Position numbers and translations under genes: made by a program
NCBI RefSeq assembly: GCF_014648075.1
Contig: NZ_BMQK01000008.1
Coordinates: 1 to 64,000, forward strand
Reading direction: 5' to 3'
Source: Streptomyces ruber
Lineage (GTDB): Bacteria > Actinomycetota > Actinomycetes > Streptomycetales > Streptomycetaceae
Length of the DNA: 64,000 nt
Notes under the pieces: generated by a model
Database searches by the model: none
Told to the model about the DNA's origin: nothing
The model's input: the letters and a program-made list of their open reading frames with translations, nothing else
Shown: positions 1 through 7,608 of the stretch, piece by piece
Layout of the letters: each line of letters begins with the position of its first letter
How positions within the stretch are numbered: position 1 is the stretch's first letter

Positions 1-72
1 ACCCGGTACGACAAACTCGCCGTCCGCTACCAAGCGACCGTGCTGGTCGCAGCCATCAACGAGTGGCTGTGA
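1..72 (+). CDS. IS5-like transposase, C-terminal 23 residues (5' end outside the window)
   Basis: The open frame from base 1 reads TRYDKLAVRYQATVLVAAIN and ends in EWL before a TGA at 70-72. The TRYDK(L/T)A..Y.A.V pattern is the usual C-terminus of streptomycete IS5-family DDE transposases. Only the last residues are visible, so neither catalytic integrity nor subfamily can be judged. Confidence 0.6.
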   Translation, partial: TRYDKLAVRYQATVLVAAINEWL

Positions 73-97
73 CCAGCACTTTCACAACAGGCCCTAG
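1..97 (+). mobile_element. Right end of an IS5-like insertion sequence (partial)
   Basis: The window opens inside a transposase reading frame. Just after its stop codon comes a terminal-repeat-like end, GCACTTTCACAACAGGCCC at 76-94, followed by CTAG at 94-97. IS5-family elements of the IS427 type commonly insert at CTAG and duplicate TA, so this is read as the right boundary. The left end lies outside the window, so the paired terminal repeat and target duplication cannot be checked. Confidence 0.6.
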
Positions 98-306
98 TCC
101 CCCGCGGTGCCGGCCGCACCGCCTTCCGCACCCGGCGCACGCCCGTGTCCGGCCGTGCGCCCGTGCGAGGGCCATGCGCGTCTCCCCGTGGCCGGACCGG
201 CACCCAGCCTCGTGCCGAACTCGGGTATTTCGGAAGCTTGTTGGGGGCATGACGTCTCCAGCACTTCCCAGTACGCCAGCAGCCGCGCGACCCTCGGGAG
301 GGGCAC

Positions 307-1725
307 GTGCTTGAGTCGGTGCACCAGGCAGCGGACGCAAGGAACGCAGCGGACACAGCGAGCGCAGCAGACGTCGACGTAGTGGTCGTGGGAGCGGGGG
401 TGTCCGGCCTCGCGGCCGCCCATCATCTGTCCAGAGCCGGGCTGTCCGTCACGGTGCTGGAGGCCGCGCCCGGGGCCGGCGGCCGGATGGCCACCGAGAA
501 GGTCGACGGCTTCCGCCTCGACCGCACGGCCCCGCTGCTCCTCAGCTCCTATCCGGAACTCCGCCGCACCCCGGCCCTGGCCCCCCTGGTCCTGCGGCCC
601 TTCTCGCCAGCCGTCCTGCTGCACGCGGACGGCCGGCTGCATCCCGGTCCCGCCGCCCCCGCCGCCTTCGCCGGCGTCCGCGGTACCCGGGGCGCGCTCA
701 CAGCCGTGCGCGCCCTGGCGAGCGTCCCCCGGCTGCCCCGTGCGCAGGGCGCCGTCCGCGCGCCGCGCCCCGGGCCCCTCGGCACCGCCGCCGACCAGTC
801 CCGGCTGGCCGCCGCCTGGGCCCGGCTGGCCGCCACACCGCCGGAACGGCTCCTCGCCCGCCCCGAACTCCCCGCCGCCCAGGCCCTCGCCGACCGCGGC
901 TTCCCGGCGCGCGCCGTCGACGGGCTGCTGCGCCCCCTCCTCACCGCGCTGCTCGGCGACCCCGCGCTCCTCACCTCCAGCCGCAGCGCCGACCTGGCCC
1001 TGCGCTTCTTCGCGACCGGCCGCCTGAGCCTGCCGGAAGGGGGCGCGGACACCGTCCCCGACCTCCTCGCGGCCGCGCTCCCGCCGGGCACGGTACGGAC
1101 CGGCGTACGCGTCCTGTCCCTCAGCACCACCTCGGTGACCACCGCCGAGCACGGTGAGCTCTCCTGCCGCGCCGTACTGCTGGCCACCGGTGCGCGCACC
1201 GCGGCCGAGCTGCTCCCCGGGCTGCGCGTGCCCGGCTTCCACCCGGTGACGGTGCTGCACCACACCACGGACGAACGGCCCCCGCTCACCGGTCCCGCGC
1301 TGGTCCTGGACGCCGACCGCAGCGGGCCGGTGTCGCACACGGCGGTCGTCAGCCAGGTCGACCCGACGCGTGCCCCCGCCGGCCGGGCGCTGATCTCGTC
1401 GACCGTGCTGGGCACGCCCCCGGCCCCGGCGCACCTGGACGCCACGGTCCGCGCCCAGCTCGCCCGCCTGTACGGGACGTCGACGGCCCGCTGGGAGCTG
1501 CTCGCGGTCCACCACGACTCCGAGGCGGTGCCCGCGATGCCCGCGCCGCACGACCCGCGCCGCCCGGTGCGGCTGCTGGCGGGCCTGTACGTCTGCGGGG
1601 ACCACCGCGACACGAGCTCCGTCCAGGGCGCCCTGCACTCGGCCCGGCGGGCCGCCCACGCGGTCCTCAAGGACCTCGACGCCTGTCCGGCCCCGCTGGA
1701 GGAGCACTTCGAAGCGGCGGCGTGA
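307..1725 (+). CDS. FAD-dependent oxidoreductase (amine oxidase / protoporphyrinogen oxidase-like)
   Basis: This 472-residue soluble flavoprotein starts at GTG 307, with GGGAGGGG at 295-302 just upstream. After about 22 variable residues comes a Rossmann beta-alpha-beta: VVVGAGVSGLAAAHH (GxGxxG at 29-34) with the acidic end-of-strand Glu52 (LEAAPGAGGR) that binds the ADP ribose of FAD. A second typical motif, LYVCGDHRDTSSVQGALHSA near the C-terminus, is the FAD pyrophosphate/ribityl segment of the monoamine oxidase superfamily. The substrate is unknown; carotenoid or sterol desaturase-like and protoporphyrinogen oxidase-like relatives are possible. It stands alone between the IS end and a convergent regulator. 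Confidence 0.85.
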   Translation: MLESVHQAADARNAADTASAADVDVVVVGAGVSGLAAAHHLSRAGLSVTVLEAAPGAGGRMATEKVDGFRLDRTAPLLLSSYPELRRTPALAPLVLRPFSPAVLLHADGRLHPGPAAPAAFAGVRGTRGALTAVRALASVPRLPRAQGAVRAPRPGPLGTAADQSRLAAAWARLAATPPERLLARPELPAAQALADRGFPARAVDGLLRPLLTALLGDPALLTSSRSADLALRFFATGRLSLPEGGADTVPDLLAAALPPGTVRTGVRVLSLSTTSVTTAEHGELSCRAVLLATGARTAAELLPGLRVPGFHPVTVLHHTTDERPPLTGPALVLDADRSGPVSHTAVVSQVDPTRAPAGRALISSTVLGTPPAPAHLDATVRAQLARLYGTSTARWELLAVHHDSEAVPAMPAPHDPRRPVRLLAGLYVCGDHRDTSSVQGALHSARRAAHAVLKDLDACPAPLEEHFEAAA

Positions 1726-1874
1726 GCGCGTCGCGCGTCCACGGAAAGGGGCGCCCGGCGGCCGTGTCCCCGGCCACCGGACGCCCCGGTCTCACCGGCA
1801 GCGCCCCGCGCGAGGAACCGTGCGACCAGCCGCGACGGACCCGCGGACGGCGCACCGGACTCCCCGCGGAGCGT

Positions 1875-3353
1875 TCACCCGAGCGCCGCGATCCGGTCGC
1901 GGTAGCCGCGTACGGGCGCCGCGTCCCGGTACGGCTCCAGCCGGCGCTCGAAGTCGCGGACGTACTCGATCGCCCGCACCGACCGCATCTCCGCCGCCTG
2001 CGCCGCGGCCTCCGCGCCCAGCTGGCACGCCTGGTCGAGCTCGCCGAGCCCGAGACGGGCGGAGGCGAGGACGACCCGGCAGAACAGCCGGCTGCGGGCG
2101 AAGGCCGGTGCGCGCAGCTGCAGCGAGCGCTCGGCGTGCTGGGCCGCGGCCCGGTACTGCTGGAGGTCGCGGTGGCAGTGCCCGAACTCGTCGGCGAGCT
2201 GCGCCTCGTCGAAGAACCGCGCCCAGTACGGCACGTCGTCCTCCGTCCGGGCCGACTCCAGGGCCCGCTCGGCCCGGACGAGCGCGGCGGTGCAGGCGCG
2301 CACCTCGCCGAGCACGCCGTGCCCGCGGGCCTCCACGGCGTGCAGCAGTGCCTGCACGACGGGCGGCGCGGACGTGCCCACGCCCTGCTGGGCCACGCGC
2401 GCCAGTTGCACGGCCTCGCGTCCGTGCCCGAGGTAGACGGCCTGCCGGCTCATCGTGACGAGGACGTAGGCGCCGTACATCCGGTCCCCGGCCGCCTGGG
2501 CGAGCCGCAGCGCCTGGACGAAGTACCGCTGGGCGAGCCCGTGGGCGGCGATGTCGTACGAGGTCCAGCCGGCCAGCCGGGTGAGGTCCGCGGCGGCCGC
2601 GAAGAGGCGGCGCCCGGTCTGCTCGCCGTACGTACCGCGGAGCATCGGCTCGGCCTCGTGCTCCAGGTAGCGCACGAGGGCCTGGCGGGCGTGGCCGCCG
2701 CCGTAGGCGTGGTCGAGGGCGCGGAAGAGCTCGCCCACGGACCGCAGCGCGGCGATGTCGCCGCCGGTGACCCGCTGACCGGGGCCGCGCTCGGTCTGGC
2801 CGCGCTGCCGGGGCGGCGGGACGCCCTTCTCGAGCTGGGCCGGGATCCTGGGGGGCACCGGGCGGCCCTGGGCGGGGATGCGGGCGGGGCCGGGGTCGCC
2901 CCGGCTCACCCGGTCGTCGGCGCGGCCGATCAGCCAGTCCCGGCTGGGGACGACGAGTCCGGCCGGGGTGAACGCGATCTTGCGGAGCTCGGCGTGGCTG
3001 CCCGAGTCCTTGCGCCACAGCCCGCTGACGATGTCGACGGCCTCCTCGGGGCCGGCGGCGAACTCCAGGCCCGCGTAGACGGGCGCGCAGGCGTCCAGGC
3101 CGAGGTCCTGGGCGGTCAGCCGGCGGCCCAGGCGGCGGGTGAACACCTCGGCGATGAGCGCGGGCGTCGTGCCCCGGGGCTGCTGGCCGCGGAGCCACCG
3201 GGTGACCGATGTCTTGTCGTATCTCAGATCAAGTCCGTGTTCGAGGCCGAGCTGGTCCACGCGGCGCGCGAGCCCCGCGTTGGAGAACCCCGCTTCTGCG
3301 ATGAGAGCGGCGAGCTGACGGTTGGGAGTGCGCTGCACGGGTCGTTCCGTCAT
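1875..3353 (-). CDS. Helix-turn-helix/TPR-type regulatory protein (NsdA/NsdB-like)
   Basis: The 492-residue protein begins MTERPVQRTPNRQLAALIAE. This ATG (3353) is chosen over upstream in-frame starts because AGGAG lies about 10 nt before it. Residues 10-60 form an atypical DNA-binding or XRE-like segment (YDKTSVTRWLRGQQPRG). The rest is helical and rich in Ala, Leu and Arg with repeated A..L-x2-A patterns (for example VQALRLAQAAGDRMYGAYVL) typical of tetratricopeptide repeats. Streptomyces proteins of this architecture, such as NsdA, repress antibiotic production and development, but assigning that role here is inference. The gene is divergent from lipB. Confidence 0.7.
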   Translation of the reverse strand: MTERPVQRTPNRQLAALIAEAGFSNAGLARRVDQLGLEHGLDLRYDKTSVTRWLRGQQPRGTTPALIAEVFTRRLGRRLTAQDLGLDACAPVYAGLEFAAGPEEAVDIVSGLWRKDSGSHAELRKIAFTPAGLVVPSRDWLIGRADDRVSRGDPGPARIPAQGRPVPPRIPAQLEKGVPPPRQRGQTERGPGQRVTGGDIAALRSVGELFRALDHAYGGGHARQALVRYLEHEAEPMLRGTYGEQTGRRLFAAAADLTRLAGWTSYDIAAHGLAQRYFVQALRLAQAAGDRMYGAYVLVTMSRQAVYLGHGREAVQLARVAQQGVGTSAPPVVQALLHAVEARGHGVLGEVRACTAALVRAERALESARTEDDVPYWARFFDEAQLADEFGHCHRDLQQYRAAAQHAERSLQLRAPAFARSRLFCRVVLASARLGLGELDQACQLGAEAAAQAAEMRSVRAIEYVRDFERRLEPYRDAAPVRGYRDRIAALG

Positions 3354-3585
3354 CTGCGGTGCGGTCTCCTGCCTTCCCCGACTTCTTTTGGGTGAGGTGC
3401 GTGGATTGCCTGTGAGCAGCCCTTTTGCCTCGTGAACGGCGCGAATGTAGCGGAGCGTGAGCATCCGATCGCACATTCCGCCGTCCATTCATCCGATCGT
3501 GTGAGAATTGGCCGCGCGGCTGACGGGTTTCGGCCGGACGTACAGTGGCGTGGGCGCAGAACGCGCCTGACGAACGCGGCCATCA

Positions 3586-3620
3586 CAGTCGATCGCGACC
3601 GGTCGCAGTCGATCGCAACC
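3586..3620. repeat. Two 15-bp direct repeats 20 bp apart upstream of lipB
   Basis: CAGTCGATCGCGACC (3586-3600) recurs as CAGTCGATCGCAACC (3606-3620), 14 of 15 bases identical, each with a CGATCG palindrome. The copies sit on the same DNA face (20-bp spacing, two helical turns), 31 bp before the lipB start in the divergent intergenic region. An operator is plausible; no known consensus was recognised. Confidence 0.6.
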
Positions 3621-3651
3621 AGTGCTCTTGCTTCCAGGGAGGCGCACAGCC

Positions 3652-4449
3652 GTGAGTGAACTCCGGTTCGTCCGCATGGGATTCGGTGACCGGGCCGTCG
3701 AGTACCGGGAGGCGTGGGACGAGCAGCGCCGCGTGCACGCGGCGCGCTTCGCGGACGAGGCACCCGACACCGTGCTGCTCCTCGAACACCCGCCGGTCTA
3801 CACGGCGGGCCGGCGCACGGCCGACGAGGAGCGCCCGCTGGACGGGACGCCGGTCATCGACGTGGACCGCGGCGGCAAGATCACCTGGCACGGCCCGGGC
3901 CAGCTCGTCGGCTACCCGATCCAGAAGCTGCCCCGCCCGGTCGACGTGGTGGCCCATGTGCGCCGGCTGGAGGAGGCCCTGATCCGCACGTGCGCGGAGT
4001 TCGGCCTGGAGACCAGCCGGGTGGAGGGCCGCAGCGGGGTGTGGGTCCTCGGCGACCCGGTGGAGCGGCGCCCGTCGCCGGGCGGGCTCTCCCTGGACTT
4101 CGACCCGCGGCTGACCGACGAGGAGTTCGACCCGCGCCTCAACGGGCCGGAGTACGCACCCTCCAACGCGGGCCAGCGGCGCGAGGACCGGAAGATCGCC
4201 GCCATCGGCATCCGCGTCGCCAAGGGCGTCACGATGCACGGCTTCGCGCTGAACGTGAACCCGGACGCCACCTGGTTCGACAGGATCATCCCGTGCGGCA
4301 TCCGCGACGCGGGCGTCACGTCGATCGCGGCCGAGCTGGGCCGGGACGTCACCATCGAGGAGGTCCTGCCGGTCGCCGAGCGCCATCTGCGCGACATCCT
4401 GGAGAACGCCGAGCTCAAGCCGCGCGAGATCGAGCGCGCCACGGCGTGA
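3652..4449 (+). CDS. lipB: Octanoyl-[acyl carrier protein]:protein N-octanoyltransferase LipB
   Basis: LipB moves the octanoyl group from acyl carrier protein to lipoyl domains of the 2-oxo-acid dehydrogenases and GcvH, the first step of de novo lipoate synthesis in the cytoplasm. The 265-residue frame starts at GTG 3652, with AGGGAGG at 3636-3642. It carries the family signature RGGKITWHGPGQLVGYP, the catalytic Lys181 in RKIAAIGIRVAKGV and the acyl-thioester Cys215 in RIIPCGI. Length is somewhat above the bacterial norm because of an insert near residues 127-170 (RRPSPGGLSLDFDPRL). lipA follows 145 bp downstream in the same direction. Confidence 0.96.
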   Translation: MSELRFVRMGFGDRAVEYREAWDEQRRVHAARFADEAPDTVLLLEHPPVYTAGRRTADEERPLDGTPVIDVDRGGKITWHGPGQLVGYPIQKLPRPVDVVAHVRRLEEALIRTCAEFGLETSRVEGRSGVWVLGDPVERRPSPGGLSLDFDPRLTDEEFDPRLNGPEYAPSNAGQRREDRKIAAIGIRVAKGVTMHGFALNVNPDATWFDRIIPCGIRDAGVTSIAAELGRDVTIEEVLPVAERHLRDILENAELKPREIERATA

Positions 4450-4594
4450 CCGCTGTCCGGGCGGGCGGGGAATGCACTCCGCCCGCCCGGAGTTGCCCCG
4501 GAGGGCACTGGCGGCCGCCACCCGGCCGCCCGGCCCCACAATCATCGGGCGTAGGCTGATACACGCCCACGAATCGAAGTTACAGGGAGCCGAT

Positions 4595-5560
4595 GTGTCC
4601 GCAGTCGCACCCGACGGACGCAAGATGCTGCGCCTGGAGGTCCGGAACGCCCAGACCCCCATCGAGCGCAAGCCCGAGTGGATCAAGACCCGGGCGAAAA
4701 TGGGTCCCGAGTACACCAAGATGCAGAACCTCGTGAAGAGCGAGGGTCTGCACACGGTCTGCCAGGAAGCCGGCTGTCCCAACATCTACGAGTGCTGGGA
4801 GGACCGCGAGGCGACCTTCCTCATCGGCGGCGACCAGTGCACCCGGCGCTGTGACTTCTGCCAGATCGACACCGGCAAGCCCGAGGCGCTCGACCGCGAC
4901 GAGCCGCGCCGCGTGGGCGAGTCCGTCGTCACGATGGACCTGAACTACGCGACGATCACCGGTGTCGCCCGCGACGACCTGCCCGACGGCGGCGCCTGGC
5001 TGTACGCCGAGACCGTGCGCCAGATCCACGAGCAGACCGCGGGCCGCGAGGGCGGCCGCACCAAGGTCGAGCTGCTCGCCCCCGACTTCAACGCCGTCCC
5101 GGAGCTGCTGGCGGAGGTCTTCGCCTCCCGCCCCGAGGTCTTCGCGCACAACGTCGAGACGGTCCCGCGGATCTTCAAGCGCATCCGCCCCGGCTTCCGC
5201 TACGAGCGCTCCCTGAAGGTCATCACCGAGGCCCGCGACTACGGCCTGGTCACCAAGTCGAACCTGATCCTCGGCATGGGCGAGACCCGTGAGGAGATCA
5301 GCGAGGCGCTGCGCCAGCTGCACGAGGCCGGCTGCGAGCTGATCACCATCACGCAGTACCTGCGGCCGAGCGTCCGCCACCACCCGGTGGAGCGCTGGGT
5401 CAAGCCGAACGAGTTCGTGGAGCTGAAGGAGGAGGCCGAGCAGATCGGCTTCTCCGGTGTCATGTCGGGCCCGCTGGTGCGCTCCTCGTACCGGGCCGGC
5501 CGGCTGTACCAGATGGCCGTGGAGAAGCGGGGCGCGTACGTCGCCTCGCAGGCCGTCTGA
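4595..5560 (+). CDS. lipA: Lipoyl synthase LipA (radical SAM)
   Basis: LipA inserts two sulfurs into protein-bound octanoyl chains using two [4Fe-4S] clusters and S-adenosylmethionine. The 321-residue frame has the auxiliary-cluster motif C56-x4-C61-x5-C67 (CQEAGCPNIYEC) and the radical-SAM motif C82-x3-C86-x2-C89 (CTRRCDFC), plus the C-terminal RSSYRAGR serine motif that ligates the auxiliary cluster. The GTG start at 4595 is preceded by CAGGGAGC; the ORF is open upstream but the start fits the family length. It completes the lipB-lipA pair. Confidence 0.97.
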   Translation: MSAVAPDGRKMLRLEVRNAQTPIERKPEWIKTRAKMGPEYTKMQNLVKSEGLHTVCQEAGCPNIYECWEDREATFLIGGDQCTRRCDFCQIDTGKPEALDRDEPRRVGESVVTMDLNYATITGVARDDLPDGGAWLYAETVRQIHEQTAGREGGRTKVELLAPDFNAVPELLAEVFASRPEVFAHNVETVPRIFKRIRPGFRYERSLKVITEARDYGLVTKSNLILGMGETREEISEALRQLHEAGCELITITQYLRPSVRHHPVERWVKPNEFVELKEEAEQIGFSGVMSGPLVRSSYRAGRLYQMAVEKRGAYVASQAV

Positions 5561-5572
5561 CCGTACGTGCGG

Positions 5573-5602
5573 GCGCCACGCGGCCGACCCTCCGCGTGGC
5601 GC
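5573..5602 (+). terminator. Hairpin terminator after lipA
   Basis: GCGCCACGCGG (5573-5583) pairs perfectly with CCGCGTGGCGC (5592-5602) around an 8-nt loop, 12 nt after the lipA stop. There is no U tract, as is usual in streptomycetes. Confidence 0.75.
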
Positions 5603-5771
5603 ACCACGGCACGGATGGCATTGCGTGCCACTTCCCTGGTGTGAATCCCGGCACAGCCGCCACCGGGCGACGACGGCCGGTACGGTGCGGCCCGCACCGT
5701 CCCCGCAGATGAGGGCAGCGTCAGGGGCGCGCCGCAGTTGGGGCCCTACAAATCAAACCTTCATTCGGGTT

Positions 5772-5800
5772 TGACCGGTCGGTCACGCCCTGGTAACACC
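5772..5800 (+). promoter_or_regulatory. Possible promoter of the 68-residue ORF
   Basis: TTGACC (5772-5777) and TAACAC (5795-5800) are separated by 17 bp and lie about 70 bp before the start at 5872. This resembles a HrdB-type promoter, but the -10 match is weak. The rest of the 311-bp gap 5561-5871 holds only the lipA terminator. Confidence 0.35.
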
Positions 5801-5871
5801 AATCAGTGACCCTGGTTTCACAGGTTGTACTGCCCCGGCCAGAGCCGCCATCCCGAGGGGGGACCTCCATC

Positions 5872-6078
5872 ATGCAGGCCGCGCCCGTCCGCGCCACCGC
5901 AATCCCTTCGTTCACCGATGCACTGCGTGCCGTCGAGTCGCTGCTCATGAGCAGCGGTCAGCGCACGGCCCGCCGCAACGCCTGGACCTCCGTGATGGAG
6001 GACCGCCGCCGGGCCCGTGACCGGGTCGAGGCGCAGCGCGTCCTCGACGCGGCCGCCGTCGCCCCGCGCCTGCCGTAG
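5872..6078 (+). CDS. Conserved small hypothetical protein, 68 residues
   Basis: ATG 5872 follows a purine-rich GAGGGGGGA about 10 nt upstream. The product begins MQAAPVRATAIPSFTDALRA and continues with an Arg-rich helix (RTARRNAWTSVMEDRRRARDR). It has no membrane segment, signal peptide or Cys. A similar small gene sits between lipA and the DUF4191 gene in other streptomycetes as I recall, which supports it being real. Function is unknown; the charged amphipathic helix suggests a binding partner or regulator. Confidence 0.7.
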   Translation: MQAAPVRATAIPSFTDALRAVESLLMSSGQRTARRNAWTSVMEDRRRARDRVEAQRVLDAAAVAPRLP

Positions 6079-6124
6079 CCGCCCGCCGTCGTACCCGCTT
6101 CCCTGGCCACGTAGACTTCGGGTC

Positions 6125-6826
6125 ATGGCGAGGAAGGACAACGCAGCGGAGGCTGCGAACCCCGGGCGACTCAAGCAGATCGCCCTGACCTACAAGATGA
6201 CCCGCAGGGCCGACAAGAAGATCGGTCTTGTGCTCGCGGCTGTCGGAATCGCCATCTTTGGTGTCTTCCTCGCGATCGGTTTCCTGGTCGGCCACCCGGT
6301 CTATCTCGGTATCGCCGGCTTCCTGTTCGCCGTCCTCGGAATGGCGATCGTCTTCGGACGCCGGGCCGAGCGGGCGGCCTTCGGGCAGATGGAAGGGCAG
6401 CCGGGGGCCGCGGCGGCGGTGCTCGACAACATCGGCCGGCAGTGGACGACCACTCCGGCGGTGGCCATGAACCGCAGCCAGGACGTGGTGCACCGTGCCG
6501 TCGGCAAGGCGGGCATCGTGCTGGTCGCCGAGGGCAACCCGAACCGGGTGAAGAGCCTGCTGGCCGCCGAGAAGAAGAAGATGGCCCGCATCGTGGCGGA
6601 CGTCCCGGTGCACGACCTGGTGGTGGGCACCGGCGAGGACCAGATCCCGCTGAAGAAGCTCCGCACGACGATGCTCAAGCTGCCGCGCGTCCTGACGGGC
6701 CCGCAGGTCACGGCCACCAACGACCGGCTGCGGGCGATGGGGGACCTGATGAGCAACATGCCGCTGCCGAAGGGGCCCATGCCGAAGGGCATGCGGATGC
6801 CGCGGGGCGGCCCGAAGATGCGCTGA
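6125..6826 (+). CDS. DUF4191 integral membrane protein
   Basis: This 233-residue protein starts at ATG 6125. It has a short charged cytoplasmic N-terminus (NPGRLKQIALTYKMTRRADKKIG) and two adjacent membrane helices at about 36-58 and 63-80 (GLVLAAVGIAIFGVFLAIGF; LGIAGFLFAVLGMAIVFG). A long soluble C-terminal domain ends in a Met/Pro/Lys-rich tail (LPKGPMPKGMRMPRGG). The pattern is that of DUF4191 proteins found next to lipA and glnA in actinobacteria. Its biochemical role is unknown. A strong terminator follows. Confidence 0.85.
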   Translation: MARKDNAAEAANPGRLKQIALTYKMTRRADKKIGLVLAAVGIAIFGVFLAIGFLVGHPVYLGIAGFLFAVLGMAIVFGRRAERAAFGQMEGQPGAAAAVLDNIGRQWTTTPAVAMNRSQDVVHRAVGKAGIVLVAEGNPNRVKSLLAAEKKKMARIVADVPVHDLVVGTGEDQIPLKKLRTTMLKLPRVLTGPQVTATNDRLRAMGDLMSNMPLPKGPMPKGMRMPRGGPKMR

Positions 6827-6853
6827 CGCTGCCGCCGGGCTGCACGGCCGTAC

Positions 6854-6897
6854 GTCTGCGGGGTGCCGGAACCTTGGGGTTCCGGCACCCCGCAGAC
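6854..6897 (+). terminator. Long perfect hairpin terminator
   Basis: A 20-bp perfect inverted repeat (6854-6873 and 6878-6897) with a TTGG loop lies 27 bp after the DUF4191 stop. It separates this gene from the convergent RDD gene and could terminate transcription from either side. Confidence 0.85.
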
Positions 6898-6920
6898 CGT
6901 TCTCACCGGCCGGCGCGCCG

Positions 6921-6960
6921 CGGTCAGATGCGCACTTCCACGGTCAGATGCGTACTTCCA
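6921..6960. repeat. 20-bp tandem duplication covering the RDD gene stop
   Basis: CGGTCAGATGCGCACTTCCA (6921-6940) is followed directly by CGGTCAGATGCGTACTTCCA (6941-6960), one mismatch. The second copy contains the last codons and stop of the minus-strand RDD gene; the first is a non-coding copy beyond the stop, carrying its own TGA at the same phase of the unit. Confidence 0.85.
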
Positions 6961-7411
6961 CCGTGCGGGCCAGGCGGTCGTGCAGCCCGCGGCCGTCGCG
7001 GTCCCAGACCAGGGCCGGGATCGCCAGGCACAGCAGGACCGTGCGGAGCACGACCCGCAGCGGGGCGGCCGTGCCGGTGCCCTCGCCGACCACTCGCAGG
7101 CCGAAGAGGCGCTTGCCCGGCGTGAAGCCGACCGTGCCGACCGTCAGGACGTGGAGCACGAAGAAGACGAGCAGGGCCCAGTTGCCGGTCGCCTGGCCGT
7201 AGCCGTCCGTGATCAGACCGTATGCGATCAAGAGGCACAGGCCCCAGTCCACGGCGAGCGCCCCGAGACGCCGGCCGGGGCGGGCGATCGAGCCGGGACC
7301 GGACTCCGGCAGACCCAGTTGCTCGCCGCGGTAGCCGAAGTCGACACCCGCTTCCTCCGCGGCCGCGCGCGGGCCGGAGAGCCACGAACCGATTGCTTGC
7401 CTCTTGTCCAC
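6944..7411 (-). CDS. RDD-family membrane protein
   Basis: The 155-residue protein starts at GTG 7411 (VDKRQAIGSWLSGP), with GGTGGACGG just upstream; the frame is open further back but that extension has no ribosome site. It has the RDD signature RPGRRLGALAVDWGLCLLIAY in the first helix, then helices around 75-97 and 125-142. The motif TVGFTPGKRLFGLRVV between them is the classic RDD loop, and the protein ends WDRDGRGLHDRLARTVEVRI. RDD proteins are small polytopic proteins, some acting in ion exchange; the specific role is unknown. It is divergent from glnA and shares that control region. Confidence 0.88.
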   Translation of the reverse strand: MDKRQAIGSWLSGPRAAAEEAGVDFGYRGEQLGLPESGPGSIARPGRRLGALAVDWGLCLLIAYGLITDGYGQATGNWALLVFFVLHVLTVGTVGFTPGKRLFGLRVVGEGTGTAAPLRVVLRTVLLCLAIPALVWDRDGRGLHDRLARTVEVRI

Positions 7412-7473
7412 CCGTCCACCGTACTGGGCGGGCGACCCGTGCCCGACAGGCGGGTCGGTCGGCCGCCCTCCGG

Positions 7474-7511
7474 TTAACTTGAGCGAAACAAATGGGTCAC
7501 GCACGAGAAAT
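7474..7511 (+). promoter_or_regulatory. Double GlnR box upstream of glnA
   Basis: Four half-sites are spaced exactly as in the actinobacterial GlnR consensus: TTAAC (7474-7478), n6, GAAAC (7485-7489), n6, GTCAC (7496-7500), n6, GAAAT (7507-7511). The array lies about 98 bp before the glnA start. GlnR is the OmpR-type global nitrogen regulator known to activate glnA in Streptomyces; its gene is not in the window. Confidence 0.85.
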
Positions 7512-7608
7512 CACCCCTCCCTATGGTCGGGACCAGCGTGTGCCACCGCACTGGCCGCACGAACGAACTACCACCCCGGCTCGGACGGCCGGGAGTAGGA
7601 GGAGCTGG

